A DNA stretch of 64,000 nt. It comes from BJHL01 sp040378885 (GTDB lineage: Bacteria; Planctomycetota; Phycisphaerae; Phycisphaerales; UBA1924). The stretch covers positions 1-64,000 of the forward strand of contig JBKDAN010000007.1 in the NCBI GenBank assembly GCA_046316615.1, given 5' to 3'. The position numbers were made by a program, and so were the translations under genes. The notes beneath the pieces are model-generated. The model had not been told where the DNA came from, did not search any database, and saw only the letters and a list, made by a program, of their open reading frames with translations. Of this stretch, positions 1-8,827 are shown one piece after another; the first letter of the stretch is position 1, and each line of letters starts with the position of its first letter.

Positions 1-2
1 TC

Positions 3-866
3 ATCAAGGAGCGATTCAAGGTGGGCGGGCAGGATCTCACCGTGATTCGCGTGCGTCTGCCAGAAACCATGACCATGACGGCCGATCCGCGCGGTCAGGA
101 CTTCATTTTCAACCCGGCGGAAAAGTCGGAGGCTGGCCCGAACAAAGAGATCACGGTGTACTACCCGCTCGTCGGGTTTGAGTTGTCTGTGGAAGTTCGT
201 CGCATCGTCGGCGCAGAGGGGCCCGCTGACTTCTTTGGCGACACCAACATTGTGCGACGCGACATCGTGCTCAAACCGTCAACCACTCCGGGCGAAGGGT
301 TGCAATTGGGGCTTTTGATGAAGTCTGTTTCGAGGGCGGATTTGAGTGACACGAGCAAGCTGGAGAAGTTTCGTGATAGTGACAACGACTCACGAGTCTT
401 CGGATTCTCGGCTGTCGACAGCATTGCCGTGCAGCAGTGCAGCCGCCGAGAGGGGTCTGGAGTGCTGGGGACCAGCTCGCACATGATAACTTCAAACTTG
501 GCTGACTTTGCAAACTTTGTGCAAACTTCGATGCCGAAGCACTTTGATACTCAAGGCACGGCGCCCACCATCGGCCTCGATCACGCCATTTGGGGTTCTG
601 CCGCGAAGGCGATAGCGGTGAAGACGCTGATGGTGCAAGATCCGAGCCTGGAGGCTGCCGCCGCGAGGAAGATGGTGGAAGAGCGGTTTGTGGGGTATGT
701 GCTGCAGACGGCGATGCCGGAGGAGCCGTTGATTGCGGGGGGGATTGATTTGGATTCTTCGGAGTTGAAGTATCAAGGGCGCAATTCCGTTTCAATTCGA
801 GCTGACCAGAGCAGTGCCTTGATTCGCACCCCCGAAAGGCAGAACTTGTTTCTAATGTTGCGATAA
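3..866 (+). CDS. Hypothetical protein, 5'-truncated by window edge
   Basis: The reading frame is open to the left edge (codons readable from base 3), so the N-terminus lies outside the window and the GTG at 21 is probably not the true start. About 287 codons are visible and the frame stops at 866. I do not recognise a family. The visible part is soluble-looking and mixed in composition, with no clear membrane segment; a middle stretch is rich in Ser/Asp and the C-terminal third is rich in Ala and Glu. The downstream 870 bases hold no convincing gene, so this is the last gene of its unit. Confidence 0.6.
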   Translation: MKERFKVGGQDLTVIRVRLPETMTMTADPRGQDFIFNPAEKSEAGPNKEITVYYPLVGFELSVEVRRIVGAEGPADFFGDTNIVRRDIVLKPSTTPGEGLQLGLLMKSVSRADLSDTSKLEKFRDSDNDSRVFGFSAVDSIAVQQCSRREGSGVLGTSSHMITSNLADFANFVQTSMPKHFDTQGTAPTIGLDHAIWGSAAKAIAVKTLMVQDPSLEAAAARKMVEERFVGYVLQTAMPEEPLIAGGIDLDSSELKYQGRNSVSIRADQSSALIRTPERQNLFLMLR

Positions 867-1078
867 GGATATTGGCAGCTCGGCATGGAACGACGAGCGG
901 CTTTGCACGAAGCAGCTGTGATGTTCGTGATGGGGTTTTCGTTTGCTGCAGGTGGGCAAGACAAGATCGAGCGCGCGGAATACACCGACGTATCGGACGG
1001 GATTCAGTGTGACCGTTGGTGGGGCGTGAGATTCGCTCGCCCCTGCCGGGGCGATGGTGCTTTTGGGGGACTGAACCA

Positions 1079-1099
1079 GACGCTGGCGCGTCTGGCAAC
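1079..1099 (+). repeat. Hairpin repeat element, copy 1
   Basis: Stem GACGC, loop TGGC, stem GCGTC, followed directly by TGGCAAC. Copy 2 at 1684 has GATGC/GCATC in the stem, so one C-G pair is replaced by T-A and the hairpin is kept. Copy 3 at 8723 has GAGGC/GCCTC. All three lie outside genes. Confidence 0.6.
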
Positions 1100-1683
1100 A
1101 GACGCTCGCCGCGTTGCGGCGGGGAGGCCAGACGCATGGTTAGCGGTCACGTGACGTGCGCGGCCAATTGGCGTGAGGATCGGGAAGCGAGGATGCTGCG
1201 GGGCGTGGGAGATTCCTCTGCCCCTTCGGGGCAGAAGACCGAGCGAGATTCTTTCCACGGGTTGCGGTTCGCCCGCCCTTGAAGCGGCTGCGCCGCTTGT
1301 TGGGCGGGCTGCGCTGCACCCGTGGCTACAGGCCTGCGCCCCTTTGGGGCGGGGAGGTTCGATTGTGTTGTGCACGCGTTACGGCTTGGCGGAGAAGTTG
1401 TGGATGAGCCAGGGCAACACGTGCAGCGCGGCGAAGACGAAGGCGATCATGAGGAGCAGCGCGAGAGAGCGGCGGGGAAGGACCGCTTTGCACAGGAACG
1501 AATGCGCGGTCCGTTTGTTGGTGAAGTTGTGCCGCCTGCCCTCGTCGACTCGGCGTGTTTCGGTAGAACATCGTGCGCGCCACTTGAGGTCCCGCAAGCG
1601 CTCACTTCTGGTGGCAGGAGCGATGTGTAGAAGAAGGAAGGGCTCGGCACGGAGTGCCGAGGTACCCAGAGGCAGAAGATGCG

Positions 1684-1704
1684 GATGCTGGCGCATCTGG
1701 CAAC
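1684..1704 (+). repeat. Hairpin repeat element, copy 2
   Basis: Stem GATGC, loop TGGC, stem GCATC, then TGGCAAC. It differs from copy 1 by paired changes only, which is what a selected RNA or DNA hairpin would show. Confidence 0.6.
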
Positions 1705-1734
1705 GGTCGTGGGACACGCTGGGGCACATGAGTG

Positions 1735-3705
1735 TTAGATCGCGGCGTCGTCTTTGATGGTGTCGTCTTTCTTGACTTCGGTGGTGCCCACTGCGCTGGT
1801 GGAGCGGGTGACGAGGCTGACGCCGTCGGGGAGTTGCTCGGCGATTTGGGTGACGACGTCGCCCGTGACGCGGCGGCTGAAGAAGCTGCGGCGGCTCTTA
1901 CCCATGATGAGCGTGTCGCATCCGAAGGTGACGGTGTAGTCCAGGATCTCTTCGGCGATGTTGGGGCTGGTGACGTAGATGGGATAGAACGGCACGCCGG
2001 CGCGCTTGGCGAGGATGGCGGCGGTGCCGAGAGCTTCCTGGGCTTGCGGGTCGCTTTCGACGCGCGGGAGCTGGCCTGGTGCGACGTCGAGCACGCGGAG
2101 AGTGCGGACGTAGATGACAAAGAGGATGGCGTTACGGCGCTTGGCGAGGTCGACGGCCCATTCGGCGTTGTCGCGGCCGCGGGCGGCGAGCATGATGCGC
2201 GGGCGGTCGGCGGCGAGCTTGATGGGGGATTCTTTGAGTTCGGCGAGCCAGCCCTCGGCGGGGGTGATGTCTTCGTACATCTTGGGCTTGGCGGCGGACT
2301 TGTGCACGAAGAAGCGGAAGACGAGGACGATGGCGATGACCGAGCCCGCGAAGATGGTGGCGTTGGGCTTGGCGAAGATGATGGTGACCTCGACTGCGGC
2401 CATGAAGATGCCGATGGCCCAGAGGCTGTTGCGCTCCCACTTCTTGAGTTCGATCTTTTTGTTGTACGCGAGGCAGAGCATGTTGATGGCGATGGCGCCG
2501 ACGACGCCGATGGCGTAAAGCTCGCCGAGGGCCTTGACATCAGCCTCGAACATGAGAATGCCGGCGGGGACGACGGCAGCGATGACGAGCGGAATCCAGG
2601 GGACACCCGAGTAGTTGAGTTTGGTGAGACTGGTGGGCAGTTCTTTGTCTTGTGCGAGCGCGTAGAGGACGCTGACCATCGCGAGGATGGCGGTGTTGGC
2701 GGCGCTGAGCAGCAGCAGGCCGAAGACGATGCCGGCTATGAGGGCGAGCTTGTCGCCGAAGCTCTCAGAGACGGCCTGCGTGCCGGCGTGGTCAGCGAGG
2801 GTTTTGAGGGCGGTATCGCGGTAGGCCTTGATTTCGGCAACCTGCGGTTCGAGGGTTTTGAAGTGCTCGACCTGCTCGGGGGTGGGATTGGCGGGGAGGG
2901 TGAGCGATCCATCAAAGCCCTGACGGATTTCGTGCTCGACATAGTGTGGGACTTGCTGCTCGTAGCGGCCCGGCAGCGCGTTGAGAGCAAGGCCGAAGAT
3001 CATGTTGAAGACGATGACCTCGATGAGGACGGGCCAGATGGTCCGTTTGGCGGTTCTGGCGACGGGCTGCTTCATGAGGCCCGTCATGCTGGCGACGGCT
3101 TCAACACCTGCGAGGGCCAGAATCACGCGGACCAGGCTTTCCCACATCTGCCAGGGCTGGTCGACGCCTTCCACCTTCAGCGAGCTGCTGGAAAGGCCCT
3201 TGGGCACCATGGGCAGGCAGAGCACGGCGATGGTGACGCTGGCGATGAGGGCCAGGATTGCGATGATGACGGCGAAGCGACCGGCGGCGCGTGCGCCCAT
3301 CCAGTTGACGCCGCCCAAGATGAGCATGCTGCCGATGGACGCGATGACAACCCACTCATGGGGCAGGCCCAGGTAGTGAAACGCCTCGATGGCGGAGAGG
3401 GCCGCGGTGACGATGAAATTGCAGAAGAGAAGCGTGGTGCCGACAACGGCAAGGATCGGATTGATGGCTTTGGCAGAGGAATAGACGCCGCCGCCATCGG
3501 GAAAGCACCGGCAGACCACGGTGTATGCCCAAGCAATCACGATCATGATGCCGGACATGACGGCGAGGTAGAAGGGCGAGGCGTGAGCCGTGTAGTAGAA
3601 GGCCAGGCCCAGGACGTAGAGGCGACTTGTGCCCCAATCGCCGAACAGAAGGGGTCCGGCGTGGGTCCACCCGAGGGTGCGGGGCCTGCTCTCTGCGACA
3701 AGCAT
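1735..3705 (-). CDS. APC-family amino acid permease with C-terminal UspA domain
   Basis: The 656-residue protein has an APC-type transporter body of about a dozen membrane segments (residues ~1-470), for example the glycine-rich segments near residues 45-170, followed by a soluble universal-stress-like domain (~500-640) with alternating strands and a late GKS motif (MGKSRRS). Members of this class move amino acids or related amines across the inner membrane; the fused Usp domain is thought to bind nucleotide and regulate transport. A ~70-residue hydrophilic loop interrupts the membrane part after LNALPGRY, longer than usual for the family. ATG at 3705 has no clear ribosome site. Substrate cannot be read from sequence. 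Stands alone; its 5' neighbour on the same strand begins at 4516. Confidence 0.85.
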   Translation of the reverse strand: MLVAESRPRTLGWTHAGPLLFGDWGTSRLYVLGLAFYYTAHASPFYLAVMSGIMIVIAWAYTVVCRCFPDGGGVYSSAKAINPILAVVGTTLLFCNFIVTAALSAIEAFHYLGLPHEWVVIASIGSMLILGGVNWMGARAAGRFAVIIAILALIASVTIAVLCLPMVPKGLSSSSLKVEGVDQPWQMWESLVRVILALAGVEAVASMTGLMKQPVARTAKRTIWPVLIEVIVFNMIFGLALNALPGRYEQQVPHYVEHEIRQGFDGSLTLPANPTPEQVEHFKTLEPQVAEIKAYRDTALKTLADHAGTQAVSESFGDKLALIAGIVFGLLLLSAANTAILAMVSVLYALAQDKELPTSLTKLNYSGVPWIPLVIAAVVPAGILMFEADVKALGELYAIGVVGAIAINMLCLAYNKKIELKKWERNSLWAIGIFMAAVEVTIIFAKPNATIFAGSVIAIVLVFRFFVHKSAAKPKMYEDITPAEGWLAELKESPIKLAADRPRIMLAARGRDNAEWAVDLAKRRNAILFVIYVRTLRVLDVAPGQLPRVESDPQAQEALGTAAILAKRAGVPFYPIYVTSPNIAEEILDYTVTFGCDTLIMGKSRRSFFSRRVTGDVVTQIAEQLPDGVSLVTRSTSAVGTTEVKKDDTIKDDAAI

Positions 3706-3802
3706 GAAGGGGGAGCCTGAGGGTCGGAGCGGAGCGGAGGGCGTCCGCCGCCGACCCGGGGACGCCCCGGACTATACGGACAGAAAGGTCGGCGAAGCGG
3801 GT

Positions 3803-4516
3803 TTATGGCATGGGGATGCCGTCGGCGTCTTTGGTGACGGTGACGGCTTCGACGATGGCCCAGACGAACATGCCGAGGGGAGCGAGGGCGCTGATGCCGA
3901 AGGTGCAGGGGGTCAGGACGATGCCGACGAGGCTGACGATGAGCTGGATGATGGCGGTGTTGGTGTGTCCGGCGGCGAAGTTGTGGACGCCGAAGGAGCC
4001 GAGGAAGATGGCGAGGATGACGTAGATGAGTCGGCTGACGCGGGCTGGGCGGCCGGCGGGATACATGCCGGGCGGGTACATGGTGGCGCCGAAGGGCGGG
4101 GGAGTGGGCGGGGTGGGTGGCGGGGTGACGGGGACGTATGCGCCAGTGGCGGGCGCGGTGTTGGGTGCGGGGGCGGGAGAGGTGAATGTCGCGGCGGGAG
4201 CGGTGAATGGCGCGGAGGGCGCGGGGGCGGGGCTCTCGAAGGCGGCGGGGGAGATGGCGGGGATGGGGGGAGGCGTGGGCGCGGGAGTGGTGGGTGCGGG
4301 GGTTGGGGTCGGGGGCTGAGTGGGCACGGGAGTGGTCAGGGCGACGGGGGGGGCGTCGGTCGTGGTGGTGGGTGTGCCAGACGGGGCGGCGGGGCGATAC
4401 GGCGCGCCGGGGACGATGAGCGTGCTCTTGCAGCTGGGGCACGTAATGAACGAGCCGGACATGGAGTCGGGCGACTGGAGCTGGGCCTTGCACTGATGGC
4501 AGCTGTAGACGATCAT
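3803..4516 (-). CDS. Zinc-ribbon, Pro/Thr-rich linker, TM2-domain membrane protein
   Basis: 237 residues. An N-terminal zinc ribbon (Cys6, Cys9, Cys26, Cys29) is followed by a ~110-residue linker made almost only of Pro, Ala and Thr, then a C-terminal TM2 domain of two membrane helices (~165-225) with the typical FLGSFGVHNFAAGH turn. TM2 proteins are small inner-membrane proteins of unclear function. The ATG at 4516 is chosen because GAGG lies 8 bases upstream and the zinc ribbon starts there; the frame stays open far upstream only because of base composition. The linker is encoded by a low-complexity G/C-rich tract including a run of 8 G on the plus strand at 4346-4353. Confidence 0.8.
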   Translation of the reverse strand: MIVYSCHQCKAQLQSPDSMSGSFITCPSCKSTLIVPGAPYRPAAPSGTPTTTTDAPPVALTTPVPTQPPTPTPAPTTPAPTPPPIPAISPAAFESPAPAPSAPFTAPAATFTSPAPAPNTAPATGAYVPVTPPPTPPTPPPFGATMYPPGMYPAGRPARVSRLIYVILAIFLGSFGVHNFAAGHTNTAIIQLIVSLVGIVLTPCTFGISALAPLGMFVWAIVEAVTVTKDADGIPMP

Positions 4517-4594
4517 GGTGAAACCTCGCTTCCGCGTGTGGGGACAGGGGTTGTTGGGAAGTGGGGGTGGGGGATTGCAGGGGCCGGGGGCGTA

Positions 4595-4657
4595 GAGCGG
4601 AGAACAGAGAACAGAGAACGGAGAGCGGAGAACAGAGAACAGAGAGCGGGGAACGGG
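4595..4657 (+). repeat. Tandem heptamer array A (GAACAGA-type, 9 units)
   Basis: Nine head-to-tail 7-base units of the forms GAACAGA, GAACGGA and GAGCGGA/G. It sits between divergent genes (starts 4516 and 4688). Arrays with the same unit are at 12757, 37984 and, inverted, 38168. Confidence 0.85.
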
Positions 4658-4676
4658 GGAGCGGGGCGCGTGGGGG

Positions 4677-4682
4677 TACAGT
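4677..4682 (+). promoter_or_regulatory. -10-like box, possible leaderless start
   Basis: TACAGT lies 5 bases before the ATG at 4688, which has no Shine-Dalgarno site. Position fits a -10 box with transcription starting at the start codon. Confidence 0.35.
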
Positions 4683-4687
4683 CGGGT

Positions 4688-4984
4688 ATGAAGGGGTTTT
4701 CGCTGCGGGACACGTTGCTCGTGATGGCGGTTTGCCTGGTGTTTGCGGGCGTGGGGCTTATTGCGTGCATTTGGCTGTGGCACGCGGTGGACGCGGGGCG
4801 GGCGACGGAAGCTGAGATGCGTCGGAGCTTTGCCGGGCGCAGCTGGATGGGACGCAGGGGCTTCCCGGGCGAGTGGTATGCGATGTTCGTGATCTTGTTT
4901 CTGGCCGCGTGCGCGGCGACGGCGCTGTGCGTGTTTGGCGCGGGGTTCACGTACTACTTGTATCGCAAGTCGCACCGGACATGA
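4688..4984 (+). CDS. Small two-helix membrane protein
   Basis: 98 residues. Two hydrophobic segments (about residues 8-30 and 64-88) flank a polar, Arg-rich middle (EAEMRRSFAGRSWMGRRG); the C-terminus is short and basic (YRKSHRT). No family recognised. It is read opposite to elbB, whose stop lies 8 bases beyond its own stop. The upstream frame is open but consists of antisense low-complexity sequence, so the ATG at 4688 is taken as the start. Confidence 0.6.
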   Translation: MKGFSLRDTLLVMAVCLVFAGVGLIACIWLWHAVDAGRATEAEMRRSFAGRSWMGRRGFPGEWYAMFVILFLAACAATALCVFGAGFTYYLYRKSHRT

Positions 4985-4992
4985 ATGGCGAC

Positions 4993-5733
4993 TCAGACGG
5001 ACGCGGGCAGGGCGCGGCGGGCCATCGCGACGACTTCGTCGATGCACTCGCCGATGCCCAGATAGACATCGTGCGGCGTGGCCGCATCGTCCATGTAGGC
5101 GGGCGTGGTGACGACGCGGTTCGCGCTGTCGGTCACGGCTTCGCGCGTGGCGCAGTGGCGGTGGGTGTTGCCGAACATCGTCGCGGCGGCTGCAGCCCCC
5201 CCCGGGTTGTTGTCCACATTGTCCACGCCCAGCGTGAGCGTGAGGCCCGGGCCGGGTTTGCCATGGATTGCGTTCTGCGTGCCCAGCACCTTGGCGGCGA
5301 TGATGGGGGCGATGCAAATAAAACCCATCGGCTTGTGGCCAGCGTGAAACGCGAGGATGATGCGCTGCACATCATCGCGCACGGTCATGTGCACGCCATC
5401 AAACGCGAACGTGCAGAGGTTCTTGGCTGCACCAAAGCCGCCGGGGAAGAGGAGCATGTGAAACTTCGCCACGTCCAGCTCGGCGAGACTGTGCATGTTG
5501 CCGCGCGAGATGCGAGCGGCCTCGGCCATCATGTCGCGCGAACCTGCGCCGGCGTTGCCCGCCTCTTCCTGCCCCGTCATGTGATTGACCACATGCCGCT
5601 GCGTGCCCGGCGGCGCAAAGCACGTGTACGTGACGCCATGACGCGACAGATGCATGAGCGTGCTGACCGCTTCGGTGATCTCAGAACCATCAGAGCGGCC
5701 GCAACCGCAGAGGATGACAGCAGCGTGGAGCAT
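4993..5733 (-). CDS. elbB: ElbB-like DJ-1/PfpI-family glyoxalase
   Basis: 246 residues of the class I glutamine-amidotransferase/DJ-1 fold. The match to E. coli ElbB runs along the whole protein: N-terminal ILCGCGRSDGSEI, the central PGGFGAAKNL, the nucleophile-elbow cysteine in GFICIAP, and VTTPAYM near the end. ElbB was linked to isoprenoid synthesis and later to a weak glyoxalase activity; its cellular role is not settled. It is cytosolic and stands alone, convergent with the small membrane gene. The ATG at 5733 matches the family N-terminus and has TACCCT five bases upstream but no ribosome site. Confidence 0.88.
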   Translation of the reverse strand: MLHAAVILCGCGRSDGSEITEAVSTLMHLSRHGVTYTCFAPPGTQRHVVNHMTGQEEAGNAGAGSRDMMAEAARISRGNMHSLAELDVAKFHMLLFPGGFGAAKNLCTFAFDGVHMTVRDDVQRIILAFHAGHKPMGFICIAPIIAAKVLGTQNAIHGKPGPGLTLTLGVDNVDNNPGGAAAAATMFGNTHRHCATREAVTDSANRVVTTPAYMDDAATPHDVYLGIGECIDEVVAMARRALPASV

Positions 5734-5738
5734 GGGGG

Positions 5739-5744
5739 AGGGTA
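5739..5744 (-). promoter_or_regulatory. -10-like box before elbB
   Basis: Read on the minus strand, TACCCT lies 5 bases before the ATG at 5733. A TTTGCC/TTGCCA hexamer sits 15-16 bases further upstream and could be the -35 box. Confidence 0.35.
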
Positions 5745-5978
5745 GTGCAGGAGCGTCTCTGGCAAACGACAGGAACGGCATGAAACGCAGAGCAAGACAG
5801 AGGGTCGCTGAGGCAGACGGAGCGCCGCGAAGAAGCGCGGAGTGGGAATGGTGTGCGCAGGTGGACCGATGCAAAGGGAGCAGAGGGCAAGCATGCATGC
5901 CTGGTGTACCCTCTGGACGGCCGGAACCGCGACTGAGACCAAGACCGCCGTCGGCGGCGTCTGCCCCCGTAACCACCC

Positions 5979-6863
5979 ATGACGTCCCGCACGTGGACAA
6001 CCGTCCTGTACAACACCATCGCGGTCGTCGCGATGGTGTTGCTTTTGTTTCACTGGGAACATGTGCAGGCGCTGGCGAGCGTTGGGCGTATGGAGCGGCC
6101 CACCGCTCTGGCGACGCGCGTGGGCGACTGGGCGGCGATGCACCTGCCCGGCGCGGCTGGACCAGTGCCGCGGCGAGCCGGCGCGGTGGTGCGCTCGTGG
6201 CCCGCCACGGAATTGGTGTTTTCCGCCATCGCAACGCGCGACGCCAGCGATGTCTGGCAGCGATTGCGATTCTTCGCCGGCGCGACGGACTTGCTGCGCA
6301 TTTCGTTCTTCGTACATGCGGCAACCTGCGCGGTCTGTCTGTTGTGGTGGCGTCGCCTGCGGCGGCACGCTGCGGCGACCGCGCGACTGCTGCCTTCGAC
6401 TGCAGCGCTCATGTTCGTGACGCTGCCGGTACTGCCGGTGGCGGTGGCATGGGGCTACCTGGCGCAGGTGGTGTGGGCACGCGTGAACTGGGTCTATGCA
6501 ATGGAGCCGACGCTGGCTGGCACACGACCGATGCCATCCATCACCGATGCGTCGTTGATGGTCGTGTGTTTGAGCGGCGTGGCGTTGTACGCAGCGATGA
6601 TGCTGCTCATGACTCCGCCGCTTGCGCGAATACTTGACGAGGTACTGGGCGTGCAGCGGGCAGCCGCGCGGCTGTGCCCGGGGTGCGGGTACGAGTTGCC
6701 GGATGTGGACGCAACGTGCCCCGAATGCGGCACAACATCGCAGGCGCATGCGCGCCTTCGCCAGCACGTACGTCGTGCGGGCCGCGTGACCGCAGGACTG
6801 GCGGTCGGCCTGGTCGCGTTGAGCATCCTCCTCTCGCTTGCGCCCTTTGCACCGGTGTGGTAG
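5979..6863 (+). CDS. Membrane protein with C-terminal zinc ribbon
   Basis: 294 residues with about five hydrophobic segments (near 10-25, 105-125, 140-165, 192-212 and 270-290). Between the last two lies a zinc ribbon, Cys233/Cys236 (CPGCGY) and Cys247/Cys250 (CPECG). This CPxCGY...CPECG ribbon recurs in several proteins of this window and is common in planctomycete membrane proteins of unknown function. The ribbon position predicts it faces the cytoplasm if the N-terminus is cytoplasmic. ATG at 5979 lacks a ribosome site. Confidence 0.75.
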   Translation: MTSRTWTTVLYNTIAVVAMVLLLFHWEHVQALASVGRMERPTALATRVGDWAAMHLPGAAGPVPRRAGAVVRSWPATELVFSAIATRDASDVWQRLRFFAGATDLLRISFFVHAATCAVCLLWWRRLRRHAAATARLLPSTAALMFVTLPVLPVAVAWGYLAQVVWARVNWVYAMEPTLAGTRPMPSITDASLMVVCLSGVALYAAMMLLMTPPLARILDEVLGVQRAAARLCPGCGYELPDVDATCPECGTTSQAHARLRQHVRRAGRVTAGLAVGLVALSILLSLAPFAPVW

Positions 6864-7084
6864 CCGCGTGCAGGGCCATCACACCTCGGCGCGTGGCGAT
6901 GACTTGAAGCGAGATGGGGTGCCGGGAAGTGGCAAAGCCACGCGGGCGGCGGAGTCCTTCGCGGCATCGGGGTGGCAAGGGTGTTGATCGCGCGGTCACG
7001 CGGACGGTCGGGATCAGACTGCCAAGCCAGCCTGATGGCACGAGGTGCGGCATCATGCCACCAGCCGCATCGCACTCATGGGTG

Positions 7085-7456
7085 CTAGGCGCGTGTGCGC
7101 GCGAGGCCGCACTCTGGGCAGGCGTCCGCACGAACCAGACCTTTGCGGGAATATCCGCAGCGTGGGCACATGCGGGCGGCGACGCGGACGAGTCTTCGGT
7201 AGCGAGGTCTGACGAGACAAATCGCCAACAAAAGTGACACGGCAAGGAAGCCCACGTTCAAGATGAACCTGAAAGGATGATCGTTGACAACGAGGAGCGC
7301 GTCTAGAACCGGCCCGCGCGGGTGCACCGGCCTCGCGAGCAGGTACGCGAATGTCAAGAGCGACAGCAGCACGCTCATCACGGTCGCGGCCGTGCAAAGC
7401 AGCACGCAGGCGAAAAGCCTGCGATGCCGCAACAAGATGTGATCTCGGCGAACCAT
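7085..7456 (-). CDS. Small membrane protein with C-terminal zinc ribbon
   Basis: 123 residues. Two membrane segments (about 14-42 and 62-83) are followed by a short basic stretch and a zinc ribbon, Cys97/Cys100 (CPRCGY) and Cys113/Cys116 (CPECG), at the very C-terminus. It resembles a shortened version of the neighbours at 5979 and 7552. Function unknown. It lies on the same strand as 7552-8448, 95 bases downstream, so co-transcription is possible. Confidence 0.7.
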   Translation of the reverse strand: MVRRDHILLRHRRLFACVLLCTAATVMSVLLSLLTFAYLLARPVHPRGPVLDALLVVNDHPFRFILNVGFLAVSLLLAICLVRPRYRRLVRVAARMCPRCGYSRKGLVRADACPECGLARTRA

Positions 7457-7551
7457 TCATCCGTGGCCTGGTGCCATCAAGCGTGGCTCTGAGAGCGTAA
7501 CGCCCGCAGGACACGGGGTGCAGTGTGATGCCACCCGGTGGTTTGGTTTGA

Positions 7552-8448
7552 CTAGATGTGCTGGAGCACGATGGGGGCGAAGACGAAGATGATGGCGAGC
7601 AGGCATGCGCACGCGATGAGCGTGCGCATGCTCACGGTGACTTGTCGTGGCGGTTTGATGGGGGTGGCTGCGATGAAGCCGCACTCGGAGCACGTGGCGG
7701 CTGGCTGCGCAGATGGGTAGCCGCATCGTTGACACCACGAGCCGGTTTCTTGTGCAGCTTCGCGCACGCGTGCGCGAAGCTGGAGGCCTGTGGCAGCGAG
7801 GGGCAGCGTGAAGGCGACGAGAGCGATGAGCACCGCATCGATGGGAGTGAGCAGACCGATCCAGTTGCTTGGGTAGGGGGGCATCGGGCCGCGACCGCCG
7901 CTCGATTCGAATGCGTGCCAAGCGATGGCGAACTGCACGACAGAAATAATCTCCGACATGATGCCGATGGCGAGGCCTAGGAGCACGGCGGTTGCTCCTG
8001 CGCGCCATGAGCACAGAGGCAGCTGCGCGAGTGCCTGGCTGGTCAGCGCTCGGAGTTGGCTGCGTTGTTCTCCTTGCAGGAGCGATGTGCCGGGCCGGAT
8101 CCATGCAAGCGGCATGCGACTCAGCACAACACAGCCGGCAGCGGTCCAGAGTGCTACCCACAGCAGCATGGCCTGCCAGTGCTGGTGCAACTGATATTCC
8201 ATCTCCGCAAAGCGCAAACCGGTGCCGTTTGCGAATTGACGCGCGGTGTCCAGATACCGTTCGGTCAGCGTGCTCGGCGCTGCATTGCTCCGGACCAAGT
8301 GCGCATAACTGGCCTCCGCCGCGTCCTGCCGCGTGATGACGAGCGCGAACCCGAGCGTCAGGCCGGTAAAGAGCAGGCACGAGTAGAGAGCTGCGCGGGA
8401 TGCGTGGCGGGCGGGGCTGAGAGATTGCACGCGTTGCCAGATCGCCAA
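7552..8448 (-). CDS. Membrane protein with zinc ribbon before last helix
   Basis: 298 residues with about five membrane segments (near 20-40, 92-112, 148-172, 198-222 and 272-292). The zinc ribbon (Cys239/Cys242, Cys253/Cys256) sits before the last segment, the same order as in the gene at 5979, so the two are probably distant paralogues. The start is a TTG at 8448, supported by an AAGGGGG ribosome site about 8 bases upstream. Function unknown. Confidence 0.72.
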   Translation of the reverse strand: MAIWQRVQSLSPARHASRAALYSCLLFTGLTLGFALVITRQDAAEASYAHLVRSNAAPSTLTERYLDTARQFANGTGLRFAEMEYQLHQHWQAMLLWVALWTAAGCVVLSRMPLAWIRPGTSLLQGEQRSQLRALTSQALAQLPLCSWRAGATAVLLGLAIGIMSEIISVVQFAIAWHAFESSGGRGPMPPYPSNWIGLLTPIDAVLIALVAFTLPLAATGLQLRARVREAAQETGSWCQRCGYPSAQPAATCSECGFIAATPIKPPRQVTVSMRTLIACACLLAIIFVFAPIVLQHI

Positions 8449-8827
8449 CTTGTTCCCCCTTGCGTTCGCTGTCTGGTGCTGCGTGCGATCCTGGTGAACG
8501 TCGCGAGCTGTGGTGGCTGTCAGGTTTCAGTGGCCGCCTTGTTCATTGTACTGAGTGCAAGAGAACGGGCCTGTGGTTGGAGTTGTACCGATGCGCGAAG
8601 AGAAGTTTGGCGGCTGTGAGAGCACTCGCGTGCCCGGGCACGTGCAGGGCGTGACCGGCATGGCTTTGATGCTGCTCCTCGCGCGTCCCTGCCGGGACGC
8701 ATGAGTTGTGTGCGGCTTTCCAGAGGCTTACGCCTCTGGCAACAGTCGCGCGCCGCTCCGCGGCGAAAGGCATCGATGCGTGCGCTAGGGCTTTCGTTCG
8801 GAGCTGCTAACGAATGGAGCGGCAGGA
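8449..8827. other. Non-coding gap with hairpins
   Basis: No credible gene. Two hairpins are clear: GCGTCCC/GGGACGC with loop TGCC at 8683-8700, and the third copy of the TGGCAAC element at 8723-8743. The TGCC-loop hairpin resembles the one at 1039-1052, which shares the CCCTGCCGGG core. Confidence 0.6.
8723..8743 (+). repeat. Hairpin repeat element, copy 3
   Basis: Stem GAGGC, loop TTAC, stem GCCTC, then TGGCAAC. The outer bases extend the stem to 8 pairs (CCAGAGGC at 8720-8727 with GCCTCTGG at 8732-8739). Confidence 0.55.

Larger units (their letters stand above)
867..1734. other. Long non-coding gap rich in palindromes
   Basis: No frame here looks like a real protein on either strand. The stretch is full of short perfect hairpins: GCCCC/GGGGC at 1039-1052, CTGCCCC/GGGGCAG at 1218-1234, AAGCGGC/GCCGCTT at 1282-1298 (itself flanked by CCCGCCC and GGGCGGG), and CTCGGCAC/GTGCCGAG at 1643-1661. 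It also holds two copies of the TGGCAAC hairpin element annotated separately. On the minus strand, up to the stop at 1379-1381, a short hydrophobic reading frame could be a gene remnant, but it has no good start. Confidence 0.6.

Noticed and set aside
1379..1550. Small minus-strand hydrophobic frame ending in LPWLIHNFSAKP
   Set aside because: It looks faintly like a membrane peptide, but has no start codon with a ribosome site or -10 box; at best a gene remnant.
1732..3720. Very long plus-strand reading frame opposite the APC permease
   Set aside because: Its product is a Gly/Asp/Glu-rich low-complexity string with no domain; the minus strand encodes a clear transporter. The open frame is a by-product of high G+C codon use.
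5196..5203. Run of 8 C in elbB, and similar runs of 8 at 4346-4353 and 41471-41478, as phase-variation tracts
   Set aside because: Length 8 is not unusual in such G+C-rich sequence; only the run of 12 in rsmB stands out.
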